Numbered from the stretch's first letter, positions 52,859 through 62,647 are shown. The stretch is DNA of 64,000 nucleotides from Haloterrigena sp. KLK7 (GCF_037914945.1 NZ_CP149787.1:434001-498000); one strand, 5' to 3'. Made by a program: numbers and translations. The notes: a model not told the origin generated them from the sequence alone.

Positions 52859-54466
52859 TCAGTCCTGGCGTTCCGCGCTGACCGCGGCGTTGTCGTCGGC
52901 CCCGAGCCAGCGGTCCCAGAAGGTCTCGAACTCGGACTCGTCTTCCGTGATCCGGTCCCAGTGGGCGAGGCCGCGCTCCTCGCGGCTGCCCGGAATCGTG
53001 TTGTCCAGTACCAGCGCCGCGAGGCCGCCGACGGCCATGCCGGTCGAGCCGATGATGTAGACGGTGTCGGCGACGGCCTGGACGGCGGCCTCGGCCCAGA
53101 CCGGGAGCGATGCGAGCGTCGCCTCGAGGCCGATCGCCTCGCGGAACGCGATCGTGCTCTCGAAGTTCCCCATGTAGGCCGGAATCGACAGCCCGACGAA
53201 CAGCGCGAAGCCGACGACGAAGGTGTTCCTCGAGGAGTTCAGATCGACGTGGCGGAGATTCGAGACGCCGACGGCGACGATCTGGGCGAACATGGCGATG
53301 AACAGCCCGCCGACGATCGGGTCCGGAATGGTCGCGACCAGTTGCCCGAAGTACCCGATGAAGCCGAAGACGATCATAACGACGGCGCCGAACTGGACGA
53401 CGTACCGCGAGGCGACGCCGGTCAGTCCGATGGCGCCAATGTTCTCGGAGTAGGAGGTCGAGCCGCCGGTCCCCATGATCCCGGAGAAGACGTTCATCAG
53501 GCCCTCCATCCCGATACCGTGGTTGATTCGCTTCTCGCTCGGTGCTGCCGAGCCGGTGATGTTGGCGACGGCGTAGTAGTCGCCGATGCTCTCGACGATC
53601 GACGCGAGCACGCCCGCGAACATCCCGACGACGAACGCGGTCGTGATCTGGGGCGTCCCCCACTGGAACGGGTAGATCGGCAGGAGCGGCTGCGTGTCGG
53701 TGACGTCGCCGAGCGGGACGTAGCCGGGGTGTGCGTCGGTGATGACGCCGCCCGCGGAGAGCGCCGCGGCGACGACCCACGCGATCACCAGCGCCAGAAT
53801 AACGGGATAGAGCCGGAACGCGCGGGATTTGACGTCGAGATACTGCGAGAACAGCAGGATCAGGCCGAGCGTCAGCCCGAGCAGCGGCCAGCTCTGATCC
53901 GAACCGGTGATCTGACCCGCGTTGAACAGCGCGAGGCCGATGAGCATGATCGTCGGCGCGACGACGACCGGCGAGAGGAAGCGCCGGAGTTTGCCGACGA
54001 GGCCGAGATAGCCCATCGCGACCTGCACCGTCGCGGCGACGATGATCGCGCCCTGTAACTGGAGTAACGCGGCTTGCCAGTCGGAGCCGCCGCCGACGCC
54101 GCCGGCGGTCACGACGGTGATGATCGCCAGCGCCGGCGCGAGCATCGAGAACGGCGCTCCCTGCACGATGGGGTAGCGGTTCCCGAAGGTCGTCTGGGCC
54201 AGCGTCGCGATCCCCGAGACGACGAAGAAGGTGCCGATGAACCGGGCGGTCACGTCGGGTGGCATCTCCATGGCGCCCGCCAGAATCAGCGGCACCGCGA
54301 TGTTCGCCCCGACCATCGTCAGGTAGTGCTGGATCCCGAGGACGAACGATTCGCCCAGCGGCGGTTTGTCGTCGATCCCGTACTCGATATCCTCGCTGAC
54401 GGTGACGTCGGCGCCGGCGTCGGCCCCGCCACCCCCGTCAGCTACGTGGTCCCCCTGTTCGGTCAT
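52859..54466 (-). CDS. NCS2-family nucleobase (uracil/xanthine) permease
   Basis: The protein has 535 residues with about 12-14 membrane helices. The NCS2 signatures QGAPFSMLAPALAI and STSYSENIGAIGLTGVASR are present, and the motif ESIGDYYA carries a conserved acid. It imports uracil, xanthine or a related base with a cation. The N terminus (about 1-45) is an acidic, Gly-rich extension. ATG 54466 was chosen. It lies beside the hydrolase gene on the same strand, 76 bases apart. Confidence 0.9.
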   Translation of the reverse strand: MTEQGDHVADGGGGADAGADVTVSEDIEYGIDDKPPLGESFVLGIQHYLTMVGANIAVPLILAGAMEMPPDVTARFIGTFFVVSGIATLAQTTFGNRYPIVQGAPFSMLAPALAIITVVTAGGVGGGSDWQAALLQLQGAIIVAATVQVAMGYLGLVGKLRRFLSPVVVAPTIMLIGLALFNAGQITGSDQSWPLLGLTLGLILLFSQYLDVKSRAFRLYPVILALVIAWVVAAALSAGGVITDAHPGYVPLGDVTDTQPLLPIYPFQWGTPQITTAFVVGMFAGVLASIVESIGDYYAVANITGSAAPSEKRINHGIGMEGLMNVFSGIMGTGGSTSYSENIGAIGLTGVASRYVVQFGAVVMIVFGFIGYFGQLVATIPDPIVGGLFIAMFAQIVAVGVSNLRHVDLNSSRNTFVVGFALFVGLSIPAYMGNFESTIAFREAIGLEATLASLPVWAEAAVQAVADTVYIIGSTGMAVGGLAALVLDNTIPGSREERGLAHWDRITEDESEFETFWDRWLGADDNAAVSAERQD

Positions 54467-54613
54467 CTCGTCGGATAACGAGCGAGGGGGCTCATATCGA
54501 TGTTGATCCGTCGTCACCGATTCCCTCGAGGCGACGCGAACGCGACTCGAGTCGAGTCGGCGCCGGGGACCGATTTCGGTCCGGATCAGGGGCCGGTCCC
54601 GGACCGAACCCGC

Positions 54614-54745
54614 TCAGAAAACGACGTTCCAGACGTGTCCGCAGTCCTCGCACTCGAAGGTGCGCTTCGGTCCGATCTCGAGCGATTCCCGGCCGGTTTC
54701 GGTGCCGCCGTCGGTCAGACACGATGGACACGCGATTTCCCGCAT
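54614..54745 (-). CDS. 43-residue zinc-ribbon protein
   Basis: The frame from ATG 54745 to TGA 54614 encodes IACPSCLTDGG near the start and FECEDCGHVWNVVF at the end: two CxxC pairs, spaced as a zinc ribbon. A GTG at 54754 would add three residues. Such micro-proteins are common in haloarchaea. It sits between the NCS2 permease and chlID genes on the same strand. Confidence 0.65.
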   Translation of the reverse strand: MREIACPSCLTDGGTETGRESLEIGPKRTFECEDCGHVWNVVF

Positions 54746-54817
54746 TCCGTTCACTGCTGTTCGGTAGGTGCCGGGGGTACCTATCGCGATCGCCCACCTA
54801 GTTCGGTAACGGTGATG

Positions 54818-57094
54818 TCACTGCCCCTCCGACGCGGCGCGATCGGCCGCCGCGCGGACCGTTTCGGGCGACAGCGCCGAGAGGGGGACCACGTCGCCCC
54901 CCGTCTCGCCGGCGACCAGTTCCGAGAGTCCGGCGCGGGAGTCGTCGCCCGCGTCGACGACGATCACGGTCGCGTCGTCGTCTGCGAGCCCCCGAGCCGC
55001 CCGTCGCGTCGCCTCGGTCGGACTCCCGTCGGCGACGTTCGCCCGGCCGTCGGTCACGAGGACGACGACCGAGGCGTCCGTCTCCGCGCGCTCTATGACC
55101 CGTCGCGAGGTCTCGAGGCCGGCCGGGAGGGGCGTCCGGTCGCCCGAGGGCAGTTCCTTGAGGTGGCGCGCGGCCAGCGAGACGCTGTCGGTCGGCGGCA
55201 GCAGTACCTCGGCGTCCTCGCCGGCGAAGGCGACGAACGCGACCCGATCGCGGTGTTCGTAGCTGTCCCGCAACAGGTCCAGCACGACGCCCTTGGCGGT
55301 GCGCATCGCGGGGCGCATGGAGGCGCTGGCGTCGACCGCGAAGACGATCGTCGCCGAGGCGTCGCCGCGCCGCACCGACTGCCGGAGGTCACGTTTCTGG
55401 ACTCGAGACTCGCCGCGGGCCGCGGCGGAGCGGACCGACGCCGCCGCGTCGATGGGGCCGTCGCCCGACGCGGATTCGGTGCGGACGCGGGCGCCGCGGT
55501 TGTCGACGCTCGGCGCCGTGTTCGTCCGCGAACCGCTCGCCGTCGCCGTCTTACTCTCTGCATCGGGGGTCTCGAGGTCGGGCGCCGTCGCCTCCCCGAC
55601 CGCGGCGACATCGGCGCGTTGCTGGCCGGGAACGAGCGGCTGGGCCGTCTCGTCCTCGCCGCCGCCACCGCTATCGTCTTGCCCGTCACTGTCCGTCGAA
55701 TCGGACTCGCTCGAGTCGCCGTCCGCTGGGTCGCCACCGGCCTCAGCGGGCGACGGCTCGCCGCCGGTCGGATCGTCCGCCCCGTCGGGTCCGCGTTCGG
55801 GACCTGAATCGCCCGGTCCGTCGTCACCGTCGTCGCCGTCACCGTCGTCGCCGTCACCGTCGTCGCCGTCACCGTCGTCGCCGTCACCGTCGTCGCCGTC
55901 ACCGCCGCCGTCGCTCCCCTCTCCGCCGGACTCGGTTCCCGAACCGTCCTCGTCGCGCTCCGTCTCCGGCTCGTCGTCTCCCTCGGTGCTCTCCTCCTCG
56001 TCTTCCCCGTCGCGGTCCCCCTCGCTCTCGTCGGACGATCCCTCGTCGTCGAACCGATCCTCGAGCAGGTCCTCGAGATCGGGTTCGTCTTCGAAGGGCG
56101 TGCTCCGGAGCCGGTGGGGCAGGGTGTAGCTCGCGGCCTCGTAGACGTCGGACTCGATGACCGTCGTCCGGCCCTCGAGCGCCGCGATAGTCATCGCAGT
56201 CCGGGCGGTCGCCACGTCCCCGCGGTGGCCGTCGACGCCGGCCTCGAGGCAGAGGTCGGCGATCTCCGCCTTGAAATCGTCCGGGAGCGCCACCTCGGCG
56301 AGGCGGTCGCGGGCCGCCGCGAGGTCCTCGCGAAGGGTCGATATCTCGTCGGCGTACTCGGTCCACGGGTCCGACCCGTCGGACCCGTCGGCTCCACTGA
56401 CGTCGGTCTCGAGGGCCCGGTCGATGATCTCGACGCGGTCCTCGATCTCCCGACAGCCCTCGACGGTCGCCTGCAGGGCGAAGCGGTCCCGGAGTTGGGG
56501 GCGCAGATCTCCTTCCTCGGGATTCATCGTCCCGATCAGAGTGAAGTCGGCGGGGTGGGAGACGCTGATTCCGTCGCGCTCGACCGTGTTGACGCCGCTG
56601 GCGGCCGCGTCGAGGATGACGTCGACGAGGTGGTCGTCCAGCAGGTTGACCTCGTCGACGTAGAGGATGCCCCGGTGGGCGCGGGCGAGCAGGCCGGGGT
56701 CGAAGTCGGCCTCGCCGGCCAGCGCGTCCTCGACCGAGAGCGTACCGACGACGCGGTCTCGAGTCGCCCCCAGCGGGAGCGTTACGAGCGGGACGGGACG
56801 CGTCTCGACCGGTAGCTCATCGCGGTCGCGCTCGCGGCAGTCGTCGCACTGCAGACTCGGGTCGTCGGGCGCACAGCCGTACGGGCAGTCCGCCACGGCC
56901 CGCTGTTCGGGGAGGAGGTCCACGAGTCCTCGCACGGCGGTCGACTTCGCGGTCCCCTTCTCGCCGACGATCAGGGCGCCGTCGAGGCCGTCGTTGGCCG
57001 CGACGGCGAGCAAGACGCGCTTCAGCTCGTCCTGTCCGACGATCGCCGGGAGGGGGAGTGACGACAGCTTTTTGTCCTCGGACTCTGCAACCAT
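54818..57094 (-). CDS. ChlI-ChlD fusion (cobalt/magnesium chelatase ATPase)
   Basis: The protein has 758 residues. The N-terminal ChlI/BchI AAA+ part has GEKGTAKST (44-52), GILYVDEVNLLDD and TLIGTMNPEEGDLRPQLRDRF. A long acidic linker (~370-530) includes five exact DNA repeats. The C-terminal ChlD part is a VWA domain with MIDAS motif DASAS (588-592). Fused I+D subunits would power a CobN-type cobaltochelatase in place of CobS/CobT. It is divergent from cobN with only 34 bases between starts. Magnesium chelatase is less likely in a non-photosynthetic cell. ATG 57094 was chosen. Confidence 0.92.
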   Translation of the reverse strand: MVAESEDKKLSSLPLPAIVGQDELKRVLLAVAANDGLDGALIVGEKGTAKSTAVRGLVDLLPEQRAVADCPYGCAPDDPSLQCDDCRERDRDELPVETRPVPLVTLPLGATRDRVVGTLSVEDALAGEADFDPGLLARAHRGILYVDEVNLLDDHLVDVILDAAASGVNTVERDGISVSHPADFTLIGTMNPEEGDLRPQLRDRFALQATVEGCREIEDRVEIIDRALETDVSGADGSDGSDPWTEYADEISTLREDLAAARDRLAEVALPDDFKAEIADLCLEAGVDGHRGDVATARTAMTIAALEGRTTVIESDVYEAASYTLPHRLRSTPFEDEPDLEDLLEDRFDDEGSSDESEGDRDGEDEEESTEGDDEPETERDEDGSGTESGGEGSDGGGDGDDGDGDDGDGDDGDGDDGDGDDGDDGPGDSGPERGPDGADDPTGGEPSPAEAGGDPADGDSSESDSTDSDGQDDSGGGGEDETAQPLVPGQQRADVAAVGEATAPDLETPDAESKTATASGSRTNTAPSVDNRGARVRTESASGDGPIDAAASVRSAAARGESRVQKRDLRQSVRRGDASATIVFAVDASASMRPAMRTAKGVVLDLLRDSYEHRDRVAFVAFAGEDAEVLLPPTDSVSLAARHLKELPSGDRTPLPAGLETSRRVIERAETDASVVVLVTDGRANVADGSPTEATRRAARGLADDDATVIVVDAGDDSRAGLSELVAGETGGDVVPLSALSPETVRAAADRAASEGQ
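55827..55901 (-). repeat. Five tandem 15-base repeats in chlID linker
   Basis: The 15-base unit CCGTCGTCGCCGTCA (plus strand) occurs five times without a mismatch at 55827-55901, encoding repeated Asp/Gly pentapeptides. Exact copies show recent slippage or conversion; copy number should vary between strains. Confidence 0.85.
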
Positions 57095-57128
57095 AGTTGC
57101 GCTAATACAACAGAGGTTTAAAAACGCG
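57095..57128. promoter_or_regulatory. 34-base divergent promoter of chlID and cobN
   Basis: The start codons face away across 34 bases. CTAATAC (57102-57108) lies 21-27 bases before the cobN ATG. GTTTAAAAA (57117-57125) read on the minus strand lies 23-31 bases before the chlID ATG. Each TATA element thus sits where the other message would begin, so the two promoters are overlapping and both transcripts leaderless. Confidence 0.6.
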
Positions 57129-60100
57129 ATGACTACCATCGGGATCTACACTGCCACGGAGAACGAACTCGGCTCGATCGGCCGGGCCGCCGAGCGACTC
57201 GAGGACGTCGACCTGGTCGTCCGCTCGGAGAGCGATCTGGACGAGGAGGCCGACGTCGAGGAGTTCGTCGAGGAATTGACCGACGCCGCGGCAGCGATCT
57301 TCTGGCTGCACGGCGCCGAGGACAGCATGCCGGGCTACGACTACGCGACGGGCGCCCTCGAGGAGGCGGGCGTGCCGCTGATCGTCAAGTCGACCGGCGA
57401 CGCCTTCGCCTTCGAGGACACGACGGTCACGGAGGAACATCGCGACCTCGCCTACGAATATCTGGAGAAGGGGGGGACGATCAACGTCGCCAACCTGTGT
57501 CGGTTCTTGGTATCGGAGTACGAGGGTCGCGACCTCGCATACGACGAGCCCACCGAACTGCCGACGGAGGGCGTTTACCACCCCGACCACCCGGGGATCG
57601 AGTACGAGGACCTGCTCGAGACCCACGATCCCGACCTGCCGACGGTCGCGATCTGGTTCTACGAGTCCCACTGGACCCACGAGAACACCCGCTACGTCGA
57701 CGCGCAGGTCCGCGCGCTCGAGGAGCAGGGCGCCAACGCCCTCCCGATCTTCTGTAACCCCGCCACGGATACCGACGAGCAGGAGGACGCCGAGTGGGTG
57801 ACCGACAACTGGCTCATCGATGACGCAGGCGAGCCGGTCGTCGACGCCGTGCTCTCCTCCTTTATGTTCTCCCTCTCGATGGACGAGCGCGGCCGCAGCG
57901 CCAGCGACGAGGGCGATTCCGCGGAGGACGTCTTTCTCGACCGCCTCGGCGTCCCGGTCCTGCAGACGGTCACCACGATGCGCTCGCGCTCTCGGTACGA
58001 GTCCAGCGACACGGGCGTGATGGGTTTCGAACTCGCGCTCTCCGTCGCGCTGCCGGAGTTCGACGGCAACGTCATCACCCACCCGATCTCGGGCAAGGAG
58101 CGTACCGACGACGAGGCCGGCATCGGCTCCGCGCCGAAACACCACTTCCCGATCGAGGACCGCATCGACCACGCGACCCGACTGGCGGTCAACTGGGCCG
58201 AACTGCGCCACACGCCCAACGAGGACAAGCGAGTCGCCGTCGTCCTCCACAACTACCCGCCGAGCGACGACGGGATCGGCACCGCGTTCGGCCTCGACAG
58301 CCCCGAGTCGACGGTGAACCTGCTCGAGGAACTCGAGGCCCGCGGCTACGATCTGGGCGACGACATGCCCGACAGCGGACAGTCCCTCGTGGAGAAACTC
58401 ACGTCCCAATTGACCCTCGAGGACCGCTGGGTCGCCCCGGAGGACGTTCGCGACCTTTCGGTCGACGTGGTTTCGCCGGATACGTACGAAGACTGGTTCA
58501 GCAACGCGGACGAACGGTTTCAGGAGAACGTCATCGAGGAATGGGGCGAGGCCCCCGACCGCCCGTTCGCCATTCCGGGCGTCGAGTTCGGTAACGTCCT
58601 CGTCACCGTCCAGCCTCCGCGCGGGTTCGGGATGGACCCCTCGAAGGTCTATCACGATTCGGACCTGCAGCCGCCACACGACTACTACGCCTTCTACGGC
58701 TGGCTGCGCAACACCTTCGAGACCGACGCGGTGGTTCACCTGGGGACCCACGGCAGCCTCGAGTGGCTCCCCGGCAAGACGGTCGGACTGAACGGCGAGA
58801 GCGCGCCGGATCAGTTGATCGACGACATCCCGAACGTCTACCCGTACATCGTCAATAATCCAGGAGAAGGGACGCAAGCGAAGCGCCGCTCCTACGCCGC
58901 CATCGTCGACTACCTCACCCCCGTGATGCGGTCGGCGGGCACCTACGACGAACTCTCGGAACTCGAGGAACTCGCCAACCAGTACCGCGAGGCCGGGATG
59001 GAGGACGCTCGTGCCGACGACGGCGACCACCTCGAGGCCCTCATTCGGGGGAAAGTCGAGGAACTCGACCTCGCGGTGGAGCTGGGAATCGCGGGCACTA
59101 TCGACGAGCAGGCCGACGTCCGCGGTCCCGACGAGGCGGGATCGACCTTGGCTGAGGGCGACGTCGACGGCGACGAGGTCGACATCGACGAACTCGTCGA
59201 ACGCGTCCACGAGTACCTCACCGACGTCAAGACGACCCAGATCCGACTCGGACTCCACACGATGTCCGAGCCGCCGGCCGACGAGCGCCTCGTGGAGTAC
59301 CTCGTCGCGCTGACGCGCCTCGAGAACCCCGGTGCGCCGAGCCTGCGCGAGAGCGTGGCCGGCGCGCTCGGTGTCGACTACGAGAAGATGCTCGACGTGC
59401 CCGGCGAGTACGACGACGATCTCGGGATGACCTACGCCGAGGCCGCCGATGTCGTCCACGAGACCAGCGTCGACCTGATCGAGACGCTCGCGGAACACGA
59501 CTTCGACGTGCCCGAGTCCGAACGCGAAGCGGGACCGGACGACGAGGTCAACATGAATCTGCTCGTGGTCGACCTCGAGACGATCGGCGACGCGCGAGCC
59601 AAATCGCGCGCCCACGACGACCTGCGAGAGGTCCTGGCCTACATCTGCGAGGAGGCCCAGCCCCGCGTGCAGGGCGCCGAGAACGAGATTCCGCGCACCG
59701 CGGACGCGCTCTCTGGCGAGTACGTGCCCCCAGGCGGATCGGGCGCACCGACTCGCGGCGGGGTCGACCTGCTCCCCACGGCGCGGAACTTCTACACGCT
59801 CGATCCGCGGAAAGTACCTGCAAAGGCTGCCTGGCAGGTCGGGAGCGAGGTCGCGGAGGGCGTCCTCGAGCGTCATCACTCCGAAAACGGCGAGTACCCC
59901 GAGGAGATCGGCGTCGTCGCGTGGGGAACCCCCACTGTCCGCACCCGCGGCGAGACAATCGCGCAGGTGCTCGCCATGATGGGCGTCGAACCCCAGTGGA
60001 CCGACGCCGGTCGGATCGACGACGTCGAACCGATCCCGCTCGAGGACCTCGATCGACCCCGAATCGACGTGACGACCCGCGTTTCGGGGCTGTTCCGGGA

Positions 60101-61037
60101 CGCCTTCCCCGCAGCGGCGGGGGTCATCCACGACGCCGTGGACGCGGTCGTCGACCTCGACGAACCCCACGAGATGAACTACGTGAAGAAGCACGTCGAG
60201 GAAGAGCAAGCGGAACTCGAGGACGAGGAAGGTCTCGACGAGTCCGACGCCCGTAAGGCCGCGAAACACCGCGTCTTCACGACCAAACCCGGCGGGTACG
60301 GCGCCGGTACCAATAAGGCCGTAGATGAGGGCAACTGGGACGACCGCTCCGATCTCGCCTCCGTCTACGTCCAGTGGGGCGGCTACGCGATGGGCTCGCG
60401 CGGCCGCGTCTCGGACGCCCACGACGCCTTCGAACGGCGCCTCTCGAGCGTCGACGCGACGGTCAAACTCGAGGACACGATGGAGCAGGACGAGTTCGAC
60501 TCCTCGGACTGGTACGCCTTCCACGGCGGCTTCATCTCCGCGGTATCGGAAATATCGGGCGAGGAACCGGCCTCCTACGTCGGCGACTCCTCGGACCCCG
60601 ACAACGTCGACGTCTACACGAACGAGGAGAAGGTCCGCAAGGCGATGCGCTCGCGCGTGCTCAACCCCGACTGGCTCGAGTCCATGGAGGAACACGGCTA
60701 CAAGGGCGCGGGCGACCTCTCGACGACCGTCGACGTGACGCTGGGCTGGGACGCGACGACCGGCGTCGTCTCGGACACGCTCTGGGCGGAGGTCGCCGAG
60801 AAGTTCGCCTTCGACGAGGACCGACAGGACTGGATGCGCGACGTGAACCCGTGGGCGCTCGAGTCCATCACGGACACGCTGCTCGAGGCGATCGAGCGCG
60901 ATCTCTGGGACGCCGACGAGGAGACCGCCGACCGTCTGCGCGATCTGAACCTGGAGGTCGAGGGCGATCTCGAGGCCCGAACGACCAACGAGGCCGTCGG
61001 TTCGGATACCGATGCGGAGGTGGCTCAGGATGATTAG
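57129..61037 (+). CDS. cobN: CobN-type cobaltochelatase large subunit
   Basis: The protein has 1302 residues, the CobN/BchH length. Regions of the family include SGKERTDDEAGIG, VVLHNYPPSDDGIGTAFGLDSPES, LGTHGSLEWLPGKTVGL and the C-terminal NPDWLESMEEHGYKGAGD. It inserts cobalt into hydrogenobyrinate-like corrins with an ATPase partner, here probably the ChlID fusion next door. Start ATG 57129. The gene is followed by cbiC and cbiE in an apparent operon. Confidence 0.95.
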   Translation: MTTIGIYTATENELGSIGRAAERLEDVDLVVRSESDLDEEADVEEFVEELTDAAAAIFWLHGAEDSMPGYDYATGALEEAGVPLIVKSTGDAFAFEDTTVTEEHRDLAYEYLEKGGTINVANLCRFLVSEYEGRDLAYDEPTELPTEGVYHPDHPGIEYEDLLETHDPDLPTVAIWFYESHWTHENTRYVDAQVRALEEQGANALPIFCNPATDTDEQEDAEWVTDNWLIDDAGEPVVDAVLSSFMFSLSMDERGRSASDEGDSAEDVFLDRLGVPVLQTVTTMRSRSRYESSDTGVMGFELALSVALPEFDGNVITHPISGKERTDDEAGIGSAPKHHFPIEDRIDHATRLAVNWAELRHTPNEDKRVAVVLHNYPPSDDGIGTAFGLDSPESTVNLLEELEARGYDLGDDMPDSGQSLVEKLTSQLTLEDRWVAPEDVRDLSVDVVSPDTYEDWFSNADERFQENVIEEWGEAPDRPFAIPGVEFGNVLVTVQPPRGFGMDPSKVYHDSDLQPPHDYYAFYGWLRNTFETDAVVHLGTHGSLEWLPGKTVGLNGESAPDQLIDDIPNVYPYIVNNPGEGTQAKRRSYAAIVDYLTPVMRSAGTYDELSELEELANQYREAGMEDARADDGDHLEALIRGKVEELDLAVELGIAGTIDEQADVRGPDEAGSTLAEGDVDGDEVDIDELVERVHEYLTDVKTTQIRLGLHTMSEPPADERLVEYLVALTRLENPGAPSLRESVAGALGVDYEKMLDVPGEYDDDLGMTYAEAADVVHETSVDLIETLAEHDFDVPESEREAGPDDEVNMNLLVVDLETIGDARAKSRAHDDLREVLAYICEEAQPRVQGAENEIPRTADALSGEYVPPGGSGAPTRGGVDLLPTARNFYTLDPRKVPAKAAWQVGSEVAEGVLERHHSENGEYPEEIGVVAWGTPTVRTRGETIAQVLAMMGVEPQWTDAGRIDDVEPIPLEDLDRPRIDVTTRVSGLFRDAFPAAAGVIHDAVDAVVDLDEPHEMNYVKKHVEEEQAELEDEEGLDESDARKAAKHRVFTTKPGGYGAGTNKAVDEGNWDDRSDLASVYVQWGGYAMGSRGRVSDAHDAFERRLSSVDATVKLEDTMEQDEFDSSDWYAFHGGFISAVSEISGEEPASYVGDSSDPDNVDVYTNEEKVRKAMRSRVLNPDWLESMEEHGYKGAGDLSTTVDVTLGWDATTGVVSDTLWAEVAEKFAFDEDRQDWMRDVNPWALESITDTLLEAIERDLWDADEETADRLRDLNLEVEGDLEARTTNEAVGSDTDAEVAQDD

Positions 61038-61092
61038 CGAAGACGTTCGGCCGAGTATCGATACGCGAGCCGCGGAGAGTGATGACCGATGA
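61030..61092 (+). CDS. 20-residue mini-ORF bridging cobN and cbiC
   Basis: ATG 61030 overlaps the cobN stop and the TGA at 61090-61092 overlaps the cbiC start (ATGA), so the frame fills the gap exactly. It encodes MISEDVRPSIDTRAAESDDR. It could be a coupling peptide that carries ribosomes to cbiC, or chance. Confidence 0.3.
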   Translation: MISEDVRPSIDTRAAESDDR

Positions 61093-61859
61093 GTGACGGA
61101 CAGCAACGGGACTTCGAGGAGGAGTACGCCGACCTGGGAGCGACGACGCAGAACGCGATGGACATCGCCGAGACGAGCATGGACATCGTCCGGCAGTTCG
61201 TTCCGGACGAGACGCTGGCCGACCGCGTGCGACAGAAGTCCGTCCATTCGATGGGCGACATCGAGTTCCAGCACCTGCTCGAGTTCACCGGAAGCGACGA
61301 CCGCGGCGACGACGAGGACGCCCCCGTCCGCGCCGGCGCTCGAGCGGTGCTCGACGAGGCGACCATCGTCACGGACATCACGATGTCCAAGGCCGGAATC
61401 ACCGGCCGCGGCCACAACTGCGAGAAGCGCAAGGCGATCGGCAACGGCGCCGAACTCGCGGAGGAGACGGGGATGACCCGGACCGCGGCCTCGGTGCTCG
61501 AACTCGACAAGCAGGGGGTCTACGACGGTGCCATCGCGACGATCGGCAACGCGCCGACGGCCGCCTTCGCGCTGGCCGACTGCATCGAGAACGGCACCCG
61601 ACCCGCCGTCATCGTCGCGACGCCGGTCGGCTTCGTCAAGGCCGAGGAGAGCCGCCAGCGCATCCGCGAGGTCAGCGAGGAATACGACGTGCCCGCGATC
61701 ACCAACGTCGGCCGGCGGGGCGGCAGCGGGCTGGCGGCCGCGCTGACGAACGAACTGATCCACGTCGCCAAGGACGTGCGGACCGACGACCTCGAGTTGG
61801 AGTCGACGGCCGAGGCTCGAGCGGCCCAGTCCGCGGGCGAGGACGGCGAGGACGAATGA
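61089..61859 (+). CDS. cbiC: Precorrin-8X methylmutase
   Basis: The protein has 256 residues. VRQKSVHSMGDIEF contains the conserved His region, and VTDITMSKAGITGR and GNAPTAAFALADCIENG are CbiC/CobH hallmarks, as is AITNVGRRGGSGLAAALTNE. It moves a methyl group from C11 to C12 of the corrin ring. It overlaps cbiE by four bases (ATGA). Confidence 0.93.
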   Translation: MSDGQQRDFEEEYADLGATTQNAMDIAETSMDIVRQFVPDETLADRVRQKSVHSMGDIEFQHLLEFTGSDDRGDDEDAPVRAGARAVLDEATIVTDITMSKAGITGRGHNCEKRKAIGNGAELAEETGMTRTAASVLELDKQGVYDGAIATIGNAPTAAFALADCIENGTRPAVIVATPVGFVKAEESRQRIREVSEEYDVPAITNVGRRGGSGLAAALTNELIHVAKDVRTDDLELESTAEARAAQSAGEDGEDE

Positions 61860-62647
61860 GCGACGAGTACGACCTCGAGGCGGGGCCCGACCCGGCGACG
61901 TTCGCGGCCGCGGCAGCGGAACCGGACATCGACGAGGAAACCGACGAGCCCGTCTACGCGGTCGGCGTCGGGCCCGGCAATCAGGAGTATCTCACGCCCC
62001 GCGGCGAGCGCGCGATCCGCGAGGCCGACGTCGTCGTCGGCTTTACCACGGTCGTCGAGTTCGTCGAGGACCTGACGGATGCGGACCTGCTGACCTGTGG
62101 GTACAAGGACGAGGCCGCGGCGCTCGAGGCGTTCGGACGCCGCGTCGCCGACGGCGAGTCGGGAACGGCCGTCGCGATGGGCGATCCGAATCACTCGGGA
62201 TACCAGTTCGTCGGGAAGGTACAGGACGCGGTTGAACGTGAGGACGCCGAAATCCCGGTGCGAGTCGTTCCCGGCATCTCCTCGCTCCAGATGGCCGCAA
62301 GCCGCGCCCGCACGCCGATGGAGGACACCGAGTTCGTCACGCTCCACAAGAGCGGCGACCTCGAGGGCGACATGGACCGCCTCGCGACCGCGGCGACGGT
62401 CGACGAGCGACACCTGCTCGTGCTCCCCCGGCCCTACGATCGGATGCCCGGCGACATCGCCGCGTTCCTGCTCGAGGAGGGCGCCGATCCGGACCTCGAG
62501 GCGCTGGTCCTCGAGAAGCTGACCCACGACGAGGAGGAGATCCACCGGTTCACGCTGGCCGAGTTGTCCGAGCACGCCGGCGGGAACGGACGGGAGGACA
62601 CGCCGTTTTCGGATCTGATCGTGCTGGCGGTCAGACAGCCGGTGTAG
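61856..62647 (+). CDS. cbiE: Cobalt-precorrin-7 C5-methyltransferase (CbiE)
   Basis: The protein has 263 residues. The corrin-methyltransferase start VYAVGVGPGNQEYLTPRGER and the CbiE-like VVPGISSLQMAASR are present. It would methylate C5 of cobalt-precorrin-7 using SAM. An acidic extension (~30 residues) precedes the domain. A neighbouring precorrin methyltransferase role (CbiH or CbiF) is the alternative. It ends the cobN-cbiC-cbiE set; a T-poor gap follows. Confidence 0.82.
   Translation: MSDEYDLEAGPDPATFAAAAAEPDIDEETDEPVYAVGVGPGNQEYLTPRGERAIREADVVVGFTTVVEFVEDLTDADLLTCGYKDEAAALEAFGRRVADGESGTAVAMGDPNHSGYQFVGKVQDAVEREDAEIPVRVVPGISSLQMAASRARTPMEDTEFVTLHKSGDLEGDMDRLATAATVDERHLLVLPRPYDRMPGDIAAFLLEEGADPDLEALVLEKLTHDEEEIHRFTLAELSEHAGGNGREDTPFSDLIVLAVRQPV

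Noticed and set aside
57102-61763. A 1553-codon open frame on the minus strand opposite cobN
   Set aside because: It is the antisense shadow of cobN, a strong family match; its residues show no motif and its length follows from GC-rich codon bias.
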